Shown piece after piece: positions 1 to 12,258 of a DNA stretch of 64,000 bases. A model generated the notes under the pieces. The model did not search any database and had not been told where the DNA came from. It saw nothing but the letters and a program-made list of their open reading frames with translations. Position numbers and translations under genes: made by a program. The stretch comes from Gerris lacustris (Eukaryota > Arthropoda > Insecta > Hemiptera > Gerridae). The DNA is taken from the NCBI GenBank assembly GCA_951217055.1, contig OX578285.1:60051102-60115101 (forward strand). The letters run 5' to 3'. Numbering within the stretch: the stretch's first letter is position 1; each line of letters begins with the position of its first letter.

Positions 1-251
1 AATGCTAAAAAGTCCTATTTTATTAGGCACGATAAATATTTATTTTCTTTTTTATCAAGATTGAATTAAATCTCACAATAATCTTAATTTTGCGGACAAA
101 AATATACTCTTAATCTACTCCTCTAGAACTTTCATCCTTCATAAAATATGAGTAAACAAAACCAAAATAAACCGTGGTACAAGTGATAGAAGATATTAGT
201 TTTAAAAACTAGTTTGCTTTGAAGTAAAAAAACAATAACCGACATGGTTAT

Positions 252-257
<6 letters not shown>

Positions 258-322
<65 letters not shown>
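258..322. repeat. (TA)n microsatellite
   Basis: Uninterrupted TA dinucleotides directly abut the left terminal repeat of the element that follows. The Tyr/Ile-repeat reading frames here are artefacts of the microsatellite. Confidence 0.95.
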
Positions 323-327
<5 letters not shown>

Positions 328-499
328 ATTTGCGAGAGACACCAAGGGATGTGCCACGCAAGCGTGACACATAGGAACTGTTCCAACATCAGACATAACG
401 TCATTAAGATGTTGGCTCGGCATTACGCCATGTCCTGCATTGTTCCGACGAAACGGACGCTTGCGTGGCACATCCCTTGGTGTCTCTCGCAAATTGTGT
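323..499. mobile_element. Short element with 43-bp terminal inverted repeats
   Basis: The first 43 bases (starting ACACAATTTGCGAGAGACAC) are the reverse complement of the last 43. The unit is 177 bp with no coding capacity. Its left side continues inside TA repeat DNA. A second, inverted and partly overlapping copy follows at about 671-801. Superfamily unknown. Confidence 0.7.
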
Positions 500-670
500 A
501 GCCTATTGCAGTGTGCAAAAACACGGTATTACTCTGCTGATGTGTTTTGCCAGCCAAGCAAGAACGGCGGTACGAGAGCACGCTCGTCTCTGATAAGTCC
601 TATATCTGATCTTCTTGATCTAGTATAGGTCCAGAGTTGCGTGGGCATCGTCGGGCCCCTGATGAGTCGG

Positions 671-838
671 ACGCGACGAAACGATGCAGGACATGGCGTA
701 ATGCCGAGCCAACATCTTAATGACGTTATGTCTGATGTTGGAACAGTTCCTATGTGTCACGCTTGCGTGGCACATCCCTTGGTGTCTCTCGCAAATTGTG
801 TAGCCTATTGCAGTGTGCAAAAACACGGTATTACTCTG

Positions 839-840
<2 letters not shown>
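671..840. mobile_element. Second, inverted partial copy of the 323-499 element
   Basis: Bases about 671-801 are the reverse complement of most of 323-450. The 39 bases after it (802-840) are a direct copy of 500-538, so the unit and its right flank were duplicated together. The block is bounded on the right by (TA)n. Confidence 0.65.
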
Positions 841-930
<90 letters not shown>

Positions 931-931
931 A
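841..931. repeat. (TA)n microsatellite
   Basis: TA dinucleotides with a few interruptions near the right end. They abut a dispersed repeat starting near 936. Confidence 0.95.
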
Positions 932-935
932 ATGT

Positions 936-1090
936 TAATAACTTTGGTTCTACTTAATATTTTTCAATGAAACCAAGCCTACAACATGGGCTGTATATGT
1001 TTTCGCTCACCTCTGCGAACAAATTAATCGATTTCGTTTAGCCAGACTTGCGCCTTTTAAGTCGGACTGGTGGCGACAGACAGACAAAAC
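936..1090 (+). mobile_element. Dispersed repeat fragment shared with 53930-54100
   Basis: Contains 'aataactttggttctact', then 'aaaccaagcctacaa' and a short GACAGACAGACA run. The same order recurs at 53935-54100. The layout resembles non-autonomous rolling-circle (HINE-like) elements, but no terminus can be placed here. Confidence 0.5.
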
Positions 1091-1099
1091 ATTAAATTT

Positions 1100-4000
1100 A
1101 TATCCTACATAGATGAAAACAAATCTCAAGCACCGGAGTTGTTATCGGATATTATTGTTACTAAAAGAGGAAATAAAGATAAAAATTTATGTGTCGTCGG
1201 AAAACCACCTACGGATTTTCAGCATTTCTAGTGCCTCTTATATATATAATAATATATTGATAATTTCAATTTTTAAGCATTAATTTAACTTAAGTTTTTA
1301 AGTTAACGCCTTTTATAAGCTTAGTAACACCTAATGTTTAACTTGTTGTCCTTCTAACCAAAATATTACCTAACAATATTATACTTTTTTTTTTTTTTTT
1401 TCTAGTGCAATTCCTTCTCTATTGCTGTGTCTTTTTCCTTCTTGAATTATAATCATGATTTAAGCTTTCTATTAAGTTAATTAAAATAAATATTTTTTCA
1501 AGTTAACTTGCTTGTAGATTATCATACCTCTTGAAAACACCTGCTGTTTTTCTTCTTTGTCCGTCTAAATAAAATAATTATAATCGATTTGTCATACCCT
1601 TTGTGAAAACCACATGTTGACTGCATGTATGTATATCTATGCAAGCAAACAGTTTCAATTACTGTTGGAACGTAGATTCCTGCTGGTTGAATAACGACCT
1701 TGTTTACATGTTCGTTGAACTCCACTTGTGCCGGTTTAGGTATATTGATTGAGTGAAGTGGCGAGACCCTAGTTTTCAAAGCTTTATTGAACTGGAGAAA
1801 CAGTGCATAGATTGTTATCAACTCTTGGGTCGTCTAAACTCTAAACAACTCTGGGTCAACTATATGTGCGATTCAAGTTTATCAGCCTTGAATGATCCCT
1901 CTCATTTATACTTCCCACTACAGTATAGCTTGTGCCTTATATCTTCCGGGCTCTACTTACTCTAACGGTACTTGGAATATTTATAAACGGCAAACCGATA
2001 TTAAAGTATCCATTTATTCGATTTTCAAAAGTACCTTTGACATTGAGTTTCATGTTGCTATGAGGATGTAATAGCTGTTAATTTTTACCACTAAAAATTA
2101 TTGATAAGCTAGAATTACTTAACCTGAATTAACTAATGTTTAAACACCTAACATAAAGGTGATTAACTTAAAGAGAAAAAATGTACCAGTTAATGTTCCA
2201 AGAAACACTATCTGAAAATGATGAACACCCATATGTTTTGAAGCATTTTAACCATATTCCTATAACCAATCAATTCAGAATGAAGTAGTTTTCGTACTTG
2301 CATTATATTGAATCCAAGACCCCTAACATAGTGCTTTTGGAGAGTTTGGATTCTACTGAAATAATACCATGTTTCAGACTGATAATCATATTGATTGGAT
2401 GAGTAAAGTGGTTGACCCTTCGTCCTCTAGTGACTTGATGTTGTGTTAATAGAATCTTAGTAGAATCAGCAAGAAAGGAACTCAGAAAGAAGAAAAAGTA
2501 CGGTCTCCGAACTTTTCTTCCCAAGAATCGTTAAACCATCATCGTTTCCTCGACTCTCGAGTAGGTGGGAAAAAGGTCTTAAAATCCCCTGTCCAACTAG
2601 CAGGGGTGGAGTTGTACCATCTTCCGCAATACTGCTGCACACTGGTAAAAGTGGAACTGACGCCGCGCCGGGTAAACAAACCCAATCGCTTTCTTTCTGA
2701 TTTTTTACCCTCTACACTCTACACTCTACATATTGTGAAGTTGTGATTGCCTAGGGGTCTGAAACACTAGTTGCTAATAAGGAGGTCGCAGGTTCAAACC
2801 CCATCTCAAAGGAAAACATTTTTTTATGGTCTTTTCGGCAGGATTAGTTTCTCTTTTCCCTGAGTAGCCGGACGTCTCTACTATCTATTCTAAACTATAA
2901 AGGAGGGGATCTCCTCTCTCTAAAGCTGATGGATATCCACTGCCTGTGACTTGGCGAGCTTGATTCCAAGTGTCTGATATCTCGAGTCGTGGAAAACATC
3001 TTGTCTATCGATATGGCTCGTGTGTGCTCGTCCATTCCAGTTAAGGATTCGACAGACCACAATTCTACGAGCACGAGCCTCGAGCCTCCAGGGGCGAGCC
3101 GTGGCAACCCTGCTTTACCTTAGCTCGTACAATAGAAAAGTTGACTATTTTCTCTTTTTATTATCTCTGTCTGAATGGTATTAAATACGTAGTATATTAA
3201 GCCCTCTTTTACTGACCACTTTCTTGCGTATTCATTTGATAAGCTGTCCTAATTTATTCTAGATCGGTATAGATCGAAATTAACCCCCTCGATTTTTAAA
3301 ACGACTATAAAATCACGTTGCAAATCTATTTTCGAACGAGGAAACGAAAATAATATCTAATTCTGACAAGGCAGTATTTCACTGTTGAAAGGGGGTAACA
3401 TAGGGAAATCGCTTATTTAACATGACTACCCTGAAAAACATCACGGTTAAGTAGAATCCGACCATGGAAATAGTCCAGTTCGAAAAGACTATGAAAAGAA
3501 TTTTGGTCGTAGGCCAAATATCTTATTGTTTCGATTCTATCTAATGTCTGTTTTTAAATAAGGCTGCTGAGTATTTGACCTATACCCTTGAAAGTGTATA
3601 GGTATTATACTGTGAATACAAGTTCGTTCAACCTTCGACAAAAGAAGCTACAATGTAGGAAAGGAACGTAATTTATATTTTAAAATATAGCATAAATTAA
3701 AATAGCATAAATAATTAAAATAGCATAAATTCCACGAGTCCTTATTAAATCACCCCAATCCTTTAGCAGAACTTCTTTCTTCCCAATCCATCCCTGATAA
3801 TCCTCCTGAGGAGACAGTGGCCCCGAGATCTATTAAATATGGGACTCCATATTAATAATTAATTATCAATTAACTCATACTTATCATTCCTTACAACAAA
3901 CATTTCTTTTCTTTTTTTAATTAGTGCTTCTTTTCTAACTCACTTGTTTTTATTGTTATATTTGTTCATATTCTGAATGATTCAGGCCAAAAGGAGTAAT

Positions 4001-5060
4001 CAATGGATTATTACCTTTATCATGTAATTCACCGTCCAAAAAAACATTGTTATCAGTATCACTTATAACTATAACATTAACAATAAATTATGTAGTTGTG
4101 ATAATCAATAAAGAGAGAAAAAAAAAAAAATTGTTAACTGTGAAGATTGTGCACATTTAAGTTTAAACTGTCCTTTATTTTTAAATTGTATATGAATGCT
4201 AATTTCATACTAAGTACATAAAATTTCAATTCGAGATTCAGTCTTTATTAATGATAAGCTTAGTTTGTTTGAGCACTTAAGCTGCGGACCTACCAATTTA
4301 ACACCCTAGTTTACTTATTTATAAATTCTAGTAAAAGTATAAATATATATACTATCATTTATTAAATAATGCAATTAACGTATATAAATAAAATAATATT
4401 ATTAAATTATTTATTTTTTCTTATTATAATGCAAATTATCAACTCTGTAACTAATAATTTATATTGATCTATAAACTATTATTAATGGCATGGATCAGAT
4501 AGCATTATATAGATTCTTTACATCAACAGAGGTTTGTAATTCGCAAATGAAAGCATATAACTAAATATTGAGGATATTTGCATAATTATTTTTTTATTTA
4601 ATAATTTAGAATTTTGTGATTTCTAGACATTAAAATTGCTGGTTTGAAATAATCTATTTTATTTATTGCTTAACTTCTTTACCATTTGCTAAATTGGTAT
4701 TTATTCTCATATGGTATGCTTCCGTAACTTTTTTCAACATAAAACTTCTTGGTTTATTTATTAATATAGCGTCTCGAATTGAACTCTTATATGGGACGTT
4801 GAGCGTGAACGGTAAACGTTTGCTTGAAGGGAAAGATACTTTAAAATTATTGATAACTTAACTTTGAAGATTTCTTTCCCTTCGAAATGCGTCATAATCG
4901 CAAAATATCTATATTTTTTTTTTTTTTACCTTTTATAAGGAAAATGAATAAATTATTTTATAAAAGCTAAACGTTATGGGAACTTAACGTTGGACTCTTT
5001 TACCCTTTCAGCTGCGGCCTTAATTGAATAAATCTATAATTAAATAATTTATCTGTTATG
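1100..5060. other. No gene recognised; AT-rich intergenic DNA
   Basis: I see no conserved protein, splice-linked exon series or RNA gene in this stretch apart from the tRNA-like block near 2735-2830. The short open frames (for example 1522-1821, 1753-1965, 2895-3107) lack recognisable motifs and overlap on opposite strands. Poly(T)/poly(A) runs occur near 1386, 4120 and 4915. Confidence 0.5.
2735..2830 (+). repeat. Possible tRNA-derived SINE head
   Basis: An A-box-like segment (TGATTGCCTAGGGGTC) is followed about 40 bases later by a B-box-like GGTTCAAACCC, the spacing of an RNA polymerase III internal promoter. No full cloverleaf can be drawn. It could be a decayed tRNA pseudogene or SINE head. 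Confidence 0.4.
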
Positions 5061-5065
5061 GCACG

Positions 5066-5698
5066 GGAAAAATTACTTGAAAAAGCATTTAACTTAAGGG
5101 AAATCTCAAATCGCGGTCTTTATTACAAACTAACTTCGTTACTTAGTGTTAGGAGCAGCAAATAAAATCACTTGAAAAAGCATTTAACTTAAGGGACATC
5201 TCAAATCGCGGTCTTTATTACTAACTAACTTCGTTACTTAGTGTTAGGAGCAGCAAAAAAATCACTTGAAAAAGCATTTAACTTAAGGGACATCTCAAAT
5301 CGCGGTCTTTATAACTAACTAACTTCGTTACTTAGTGTTAGGAGCAGCAAAAAAATCACTTGAAAAAGCATTTAACTTAAGGGACATCTCAAATCGCGGT
5401 CTTTATTACTAACTAACTTCGTTACTTACTGTTAGGAGCAGCAAAAAAATCACTTGAAAAAGCATTTAACTTAAGGGACATCTTAAATCGCGGTCTTTAT
5501 TACTAACTAACTTCGTTACTTAGTGTTAGGAGCAGCAAAAAAATCACTTGAAAAAGCATTTAACTTAAGGGACATCTCAAATCGCGGTCTTTATTACTAA
5601 CTAACTTCGTTACTTAGTGTTAGGAGCAGCAAAAAAATCACTTGAAAAAGCATTTAACTTAAGGGACATCTCAAATCGCGGTCTTTATAACTATAACT
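5066..5698 (+). repeat. 94-bp tandem repeat, about 7 units
   Basis: The marker 'acttgaaaaagcattt' recurs at 5075, 5170, 5264, 5358, 5452, 5546 and 5640: one 95-base step, then five exact 94-base steps. Units differ by only a few bases, so the array is young or homogenised. No reading frame runs through it. The last unit ends in CTATAACTAACTTAACAGCC. Confidence 0.95.
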
Positions 5699-5914
5699 AA
5701 CTTAACAGCCTGTTAAGGGCCTAGGCCTACAAAAGGGCTTATATACGTCTATACGATTATATGTAATGGATGGCACGGGGTTAAAGTGTCGCTTTGTTAG
5801 TTGTATAAACTTTACTGTTGACATAAGCAAACTGTTAGTCGACACTTCACAGAAGCAGCTACCCATTTATTTGAGGATGCTGGGTGGACGCCAAGCGTGA
5901 CTCCCTTTCTCGAG

Positions 5915-5990
5915 AATTGAACCCGGAACCTCTTGTATGGCAAGCGAACGCGATAGCAATTTGCTACCGAAGACCCCTCGTTCTATTTAT
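5915..5990 (-). repeat. tRNA-like (SINE head or tRNA pseudogene)
   Basis: On the minus strand, a 'GGTAGCAAATTGC' A-box-like segment precedes a 'CTTG..CAAG' anticodon-like stem and 'GGTTCCGGGTTCAATTC', a B-box-like sequence. Order and spacing are tRNA-like, but acceptor pairing is poor. Probably a SINE head. Confidence 0.45.
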
Positions 5991-6111
5991 GAAAATTGAT
6001 TATGCTAATTCTAACACTTCACTCAAATAAATTTACTGCATAAATAAACCTTAAGATAATTATTGAACTCGTGAGACACCTTGTGTCACAAATTTAAACC
6101 AATTAAAATAA

Positions 6112-6826
<715 letters not shown>

Positions 6827-7268
6827 CACTAAATTTCTGTTTTAAGAAACAATTTTGTTAATGAAAAATTGTTTAATAAAGTCAAAATCCAGTTTAATAT
6901 AGAAGGAAAACGAATCAAGTATATTATTTCGTGAAATATCCCGTACTTTCTCTTTTTGTTAACTGAACCGTCCTTGGATATATTTATGAATATATTTGCA
7001 TACTTATATTATATCTTTGGAATATTGTATGCAAATAGGTAAATGTATATGACTATCTCTTCCTTTATTTACAAGGATGTTGTACTGTACATTTATTTTT
7101 AAGGTATGAATTGATTTTTGTCTTTCCCACTACTAGATCATATTATTTAATTTATTTGAATTATATTCTCTCCACAGCCAAACACAGGCCACAAGTGAGA
7201 GGCACAAACCAAATCACATTGAATATTGTAAGCATGTCATTAATATAAGTATAAAATTAATAAAAGTA

Positions 7269-8492
7269 GGGGAGAGTGGGGCATGTTGTCACAAATTTAA
7301 CAATTTATTTTTTTTTTAATTTTTTCTATTCGGTACATTTACAATTTCTAAGTACTATTGTTTTTTTTAAACTTTCAGCTACATGTGGCACAAGTTTCAT
7401 TTATCTAGCATTAGTAGAAGTATTTTTATTTAATTTTTTTAAAGTTAAAGTTTTTTGTGACAACATGCCCCATCAAGGGGTATTAAAGTCTTGCACAAGC
7501 AAAATATTTTTCTTATAGGAATCATTTATGTTAATTTTACTGCAGTACCAATGCTAGGTTCTGTAATTTATTAAAAATGCTTCCGCTGCGTAACGAGTGG
7601 AGCAGCCTCTAAATTTTAGAACCCTAACCGCCTTCATGAGCATGAAGCATAAGCACTCCTGGAGCATACCGTCCTCTAGTGGTTTTTGCCTTGTAATTGC
7701 TCACCATTTTGCCTAGAACAGAACAGCTTTGCTAAAATCGTTATTTCGTGCCTGTACCTAGCACCCAGCTAAGAGTACGGTAAGGGAATCAATCAGCTAC
7801 CTCGATAAGGGAATCAACACTGCGTTTTTAAGTATGAGGGTGGAGAGGGTCTGTTAAAATTTTTTTTTTTATTTATTGTATTAAAAATAAAAGGGGAAAA
7901 GTGTATCATTTGTTTGATTTTTTATCAATAGTTAGCATATTTGTTTAACTTATTTTAACTGGCCATCCTTTATTTTTTATTATCCGCTTTCCTTATTTAT
8001 TCCTCTTCACTTTTCATTTCTATTTAAATATAGAAGAATACTCTTATGTAAATATTGCATTGGGGCAAGTAGTCACAAAAGGTATTGGATGTGACTACTT
8101 GCCCCTTTTACTTTGTGACAACTAGCCCCAACGCACCATTTTTAATTATAGTGAAATATTTTTTTCCTGCCGCAATTATATTGATTTAACGGTTTAGAAA
8201 AACAATGCCAAAACTACTACGTAATAATAATCATCGAATATAGCACCGTAGATAAAAAATACAAAACAGAAAACATATTTTAAAAACAAAAAAAAGCAGT
8301 GAGTGACTAGCCTAAAAAGTTTATGTTCCATAGATGACAGACGGTTTGCTACAGTGGCACCATTTTTCGTAAAGTTTGTCTACATAATAAAGGTTATCTT
8401 CAGTAGCCACGCGAGCTTTCCCTTATCACTCTAACCCCTTAAAATTGACCCTATGACAACCTGCCCCTGTGACTTCTTGCCCCACTCTCCCC
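7269..8492. mobile_element. 1.22-kb non-autonomous DNA transposon with TA target duplication
   Basis: Ends are GGGGAGAGTGGGGCA and its reverse complement TGCCCCACTCTCCCC, each flanked by TA (7267-7268 and 8493-8494), as for Tc1/mariner-like elements. There is no transposase. A 15-bp motif like GGGGCAAGTNGTCACA recurs in both orientations inside (near 7277, 7456, 8062, 8087, 8116, 8453). Confidence 0.8.
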
Positions 8493-9450
8493 TAATTACT
8501 ACAATGGTAAACAACGTAAGGTAGAAGGAAAGATGAGGAAAAGGATTGAGGAGGAATTGAACGAGCGGAGTGAGTCCTTCATGTGAGAGACTTGGGCTTT
8601 GAAACATTTTTGGGTTTGTTTGTTTTACAATTAACCGGCGTAAAAATTGACCGATTTGAACGAAATTTGGCCCACAAGTGCATCTCAACATTAACGAAAA
8701 AAAATTATAGGTGAGACATCGAATAAATGAATTGGTTCATCTAACGCTATCTGATCCAATCTTGGTTTTAGTGAAGGTACTTATGTGTTAAGTACACGAA
8801 TGTGACAAATCATAGATCATGAGAGCCACTTGACGGAGGTAAAACGTCATGACCTAATGCCCTCGATATAATCTCCTTCAAGTGACAATCCGAAAATTCC
8901 GTTTAATCTCTCTCTTCAAAAATGAGATTAATTATAGGGTTTATATAGTAGTTATTTGAACAAGCTAAGTAATCGTTATTACTTATAATTAGTAGATATG
9001 GTTAGTCACTTCTTTTGACAAAAATAGATTATCTCAGCATACGAAGAACGCCGACATTTATTTGGAACACAGTCTTTTCTAGTGATAATGATTAGTCTGT
9101 ATTCCGTGTTATCTTTTTGCCGAATAAAGATTGGGTTTGTTATTTCCTGCTTGTTATGATACTTTATAAATGGTTTATTAATATTTTTGTTTCGGATACT
9201 GATATTCCTTGTTCTATATTTACTATACGTTTTGCAGAGCAAAGCAATACTGCCATACTTCTTCGTAAAAATGTGTTATCATTTCAATTCTAACTTGCTC
9301 TATTTTTTTATCGGACTCCTTCTCTTATGTTATTCATATGCCGCTTTTATTTTTCCGCGATCAATCGAGTTTTTTTTTTTTTTAAAAAACCCTGTCTTTA
9401 TAGACGGTAACTTCTTTGTATATAAATAGTTCGGTAGATAATGACGGAAT
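8493..9450. other. No gene recognised
   Basis: AT-rich sequence. The segment near 8630-8690 ('attgaccgatttgaacgaaatttgg') resembles the conserved block of rolling-circle HINE elements. Nothing else is recognisable. Confidence 0.4.
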
Positions 9451-9628
9451 AGTACATTACGCGTCGAGTGTGGAAAGAAGCATTTTGCATGCGAGTGTGG
9501 AGTTTGCACCCGTGCGAAAGCAAGGGTAGTAAAACCACACGAGCAATGCAAAATGCCGTTTTCCCACGAGTTGCGTACCGTACTTTATCTACGATTGTTA
9601 GATTTAAATAATAAATACAGAAACTATT

Positions 9629-9766
9629 AAACTTGCTGTATGTAAGTTCGTATCTCTCTCTTGATAAAGATGGCATTAATTCATTAGTTGTATTTTTTGC
9701 CGAATTAATTATTTCTGAAGGATTATTATTCTCCACATTTTCGTCAAAGTCACTTGATTCACTCAT
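9629..9766 (-). pseudogene. N-terminal ORF fragment of the hairpin element (possibly tyrosine-recombinase-like)
   Basis: The frame starts at the ATG at 9766, just after the leader 'gtgaaaaaca'. The first 46 codons (MSESSDFDENVEN...) are conserved with copy 2 and, up to a frameshift, copy 4. The last conserved stretch, LSRERYELTYSKF, looks to me like the start of the N-terminal helical domain of arthropod tyrosine-recombinase-like proteins, where a S-x-x-x-Y-x-x-x-Y-x-x-F pattern precedes the core-binding domain. That is inference, not a search result. After residue 46 the frame runs on for another 76 codons of element DNA that is not homologous protein. The same 3' truncation in all copies suggests a deletion derivative that spread. 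Confidence 0.5.
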
Positions 9767-9868
9767 TGTTTTTCACTAAAAACTCGATATAAATACATAG
9801 TTACTTTAATAAAAGAATAGCAAATTAGTTTTGTTAAATGTAAACAAACTCGCTAATCGTGCGTAAAG

Positions 9869-9924
9869 CTGAAGAATTCCTCTTCTTTACCGCGCTAGCG
9901 TGGTAAAGAAGAGGAATTCTTCAG
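9869..9924. repeat. Perfect 23-bp-arm hairpin in copy 1
   Basis: CTGAAGAATTCCTCTTCTTT with its 3-base extension pairs fully with the right arm, around the palindromic centre GCGCTAGCGT. It is conserved in copies 2 and 4 and deleted in copy 3. Confidence 0.95.
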
Positions 9925-10427
9925 AACCATGAAACGCGCATGCGCAATGAATACAAGTACGTAAATAATCACTTTCTACGCATCTAAATAGAGATATAAT
10001 GTTTATTTTTCGTATCAATCGTAGATAAAATTCATTCATTTAATTCTAACATCTATGCCTGTAATTCATTCATTAAAAAACGAAGGTCGGTTTCAACAAA
10101 CGACTTTCTTGTAATATGAAAACAATGCTAACTTAATGACATCAAGTTATTTTATTCATCTAATATAAATTGTAATATTCAGCAATCTATTTACTCAACA
10201 AATTGTTAATATTAGCTTCGACAATACATTTTTTCGATCTGAAAATTATGCGACTCTGTCGGAGGTTGACAAAACAATCTTTGATTGTTATTATTATAAC
10301 TTTGCGATCAAGGCCAATATTTTAAAATCACGTTTATGATCACAAAGTTAAAACTATCAAAGGTTGTTATTTCAATTTCAACCGTTTCGTCAGAAAAATA
10401 TCAGCGAATTCATTAAACAGAGATCCC

Positions 10428-11110
10428 AGAGTTTTTTAGGGTTTCGTTGGTAAAACCAAAAAAGAAACCCTTATAGTTTCGTTCCTGTGTCTGTCTGTCA
10501 CTCTGTACGGTTCCAATAACTTTTGAATCAAAAGAGATAGAAACATGAAACTTTCCAGTATTAAAGGTCGTTTTGACGCGCTCACAGGAAAAATATAGTG
10601 AACTCAAAATTATCAGCTGTTTAAATCCAAAATGGCGGATAATTCCCGTCACCCGAAAAAAATATTTTTATTTTAAATTTCGAGTGGGGTATCAAATGAA
10701 AGGTATTGAAGAGTAGATTACAAAAATATATAACATTTGTGGAAAGTGTTTAATTTTCCGTGCCATTTTGTCAAAAACATAAAACTTTTGCGTGTCCCCC
10801 CCTAAAAATATATTTCTGCTGTTACTAAAAATATAAAAAAATATGCATAATGTGCGGTCTGATAGGCCAAAGAAAAAATAAGAATATCAACTTGATCGGA
10901 TTAACTGGAAATCCAAAATGGTGGCTAATTCCTTTCACGGGGAAAAAAATATTTTTTTAAAATTTTGAGTGGGGTATCTTATGAAAGGTATTGAAGAGTT
11001 GATTACAAAAATATATAACACTTGTGGAAAGTGTTTATTTTTCCGTGCCATTTTGTCAAATACATCCAAATTTTGTGTTTCCACCCCCCTAAAACTATAT
11101 TTTTTATGTT
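10428..11110 (+). mobile_element. HINE-like element (family B relative) with internal duplication
   Basis: The 5' block TTAGGGTTTCGTTGG is followed by GAAACCCTTATAGTTTCG and a GTCTGTCTGTC run, the layout of the family B head at 37367. The segment beginning AAATCCAAAATGG is present twice (about 10624-10810 and 10912-11098), each containing GAGTGGGGTATC and TTCCGTGCCATTTTGTC. No 3' hairpin was found, so the 3' end is missing or diverged. Confidence 0.55.
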
Positions 11111-11469
11111 TGCTATTCCTTATAGGATTTATAACCCGCTTATCCCTTCCTTTTTAAATATTTCCAATTTGGTTTTCGTTTAGCTTATCTAAACTCTGAA
11201 TTATGTCAAGAAAAATGGTAGAACAAAATAACACTTGAATTAACTTAGATCATTGTTCCCTTTCCCTTTGAGGCGGCAGATAACACGAAAATACGTACGA
11301 TTTTCTAAATATTACTGCTTAACTCTAGTTTCTATGCATCTTACTACTAAAAATACTGCTTAGTAGGTATTTAGTGGTGGTTATCGTACAGCAGGGTTAA
11401 TTGCCTTTGGCCCCGGTCTTCAAGACAGCGCCCGTGTTAATTATAGTTATGATTTTTTCCACTTATATT

Positions 11470-11890
11470 ATAACGAGCAGTAAGCCCGTGGCAACGGGCT
11501 TAATTTAATATTTAGAAAAGAAAGTAAAATTAAGTTATTTTATCTATTTAGATAAGTTATTATATCTACATAAAGACCAAACATTCAAAACAAACATTTA
11601 TTTTTATTGCAATAAATGTGGTTGCCTTAGCTTAGCAATTACAAATAATTTTGAGGTGAGTCATCGCCATCGTCGGGACATTATTCGATTATATAAATGA
11701 CTAGCCCTTAGGCCCGTGGTAATATATATTAATTTAGATATCTATTTAGATAAGTTTTTATATCTATTTGAAGACTAACAAATCAAAACTTATTTTTATC
11801 GGAATGAATGTGGTTGCCTTAGCTTAGCAATAACAAATCATTTCGAGGTGAGTCATCGCCATCGTCAGGACACTACTTGATTATATAAAT
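11470..11890 (+). repeat. Diverged tandem duplication headed by a GCCCGT hairpin
   Basis: Two copies of about 200-225 bases (11470-11695, 11700-11890) share 'tgtggttgccttagcttagcaa' in part and 'gaggtgagtcatcgccatcgtc' in part. Copy 1 starts with the hairpin AAGCCCGT-GGCA-ACGGGCTT; in copy 2 that hairpin has decayed. This lies just upstream of the candidate first exon of the CD36 gene. Confidence 0.7.
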
Positions 11891-11978
11891 TTTAATTGTA
11901 TGTACTATACTAAGGATTTAGAATTCCGCCTTCCTCGTGTTTGATATTAAACAGGGGGCCTCGTCCTTGACATCTTTG

Positions 11979-12069
11979 ATGATCCATTCGTCGGCTTATC
12001 CTGTAGGCTTCTTCTTTTCATTTCTTTGGGAGGAAGTGGCGCGGGTGAAAGCACAGAAGAGACCAAGAG
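11979..12069 (+). CDS. Candidate first coding exon of the CD36-family gene
   Basis: An ATG at 11979 opens 30 codons plus one base, ending KAQKRPRG with the last Gly codon split, before a GT donor at 12070 (gtagtc). The phase fits the exon beginning at 12167 exactly, and a basic cytosolic stretch before the first membrane segment is normal for CD36 proteins. Against this, the frame is also open upstream of the ATG, the donor is not a strong consensus, and the tract near 12011-12032 could instead be an acceptor for a shorter exon. The true start may lie further upstream. Confidence 0.4.
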
Positions 12070-12166
12070 GTAGTCTGTTTCTTGCAGCAATTCCCACAGA
12101 TTGATTATCAATGTGCGTGTCCCTTATTTTTTATTTATAAGATGCTATTTTATTTCTTTGTTTCAG

Positions 12167-12258
12167 GTCTGGTGCTGTCATTTTTATTTGTAGCACTTAG
12201 CCTTACCTTCTCCGTGCTAATGTGGTGCACAGATATATACGACCAATCCGTCCTAAAG
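12167..12258 (+). CDS. CD36 exon with first transmembrane segment
   Basis: The acceptor is tgtttcag and the donor gtaatt. The first two bases complete a split codon. It encodes the hydrophobic segment from LVLSFLF to SVLMW, followed by CTDIYDQSVLK entering the ectodomain. Ends in phase 0. Confidence 0.9.

Larger units (their letters stand above)
9451..10029 (-). mobile_element. Hairpin/ORF element, copy 1
   Basis: Four copies of this family occur in the window. In minus-strand order: an inverted repeat TTTATCTACGATTG (ending at 10029), a perfect 56-base hairpin (9869-9924), a short reading frame (9629-9766), a second inverted repeat (9584-9597), then an imperfect palindrome (9451-9584) lying outside the inverted repeats. 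Copies 1 and 4 are both 579 bp. Left-flank bases 'aat' recur beside three copies. Confidence 0.8.

Noticed and set aside
132..957. Tyr/Ile-repeat reading frames
   Set aside because: They are translations of (TA)n microsatellites.
1522..1965. Possible small genes on both strands
   Set aside because: The frames overlap antisense, have no recognisable motif or splice context, and are of a length expected by chance.
5066..5698. CRISPR-like regular repeats
   Set aside because: The 94-bp units are contiguous with no unique spacers. This is a tandem repeat in eukaryotic DNA.
12082..12166. Extending the CD36 exon upstream to the ATG at 12082 in the same frame
   Set aside because: The added peptide (MQQFPQIDYQCACPLFFIYK...) crosses a good polypyrimidine tract and a tttcag acceptor at 12166, so it reads as intron. 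The exon join from 12069 keeps a basic leader that suits the family better, though this is not proven.
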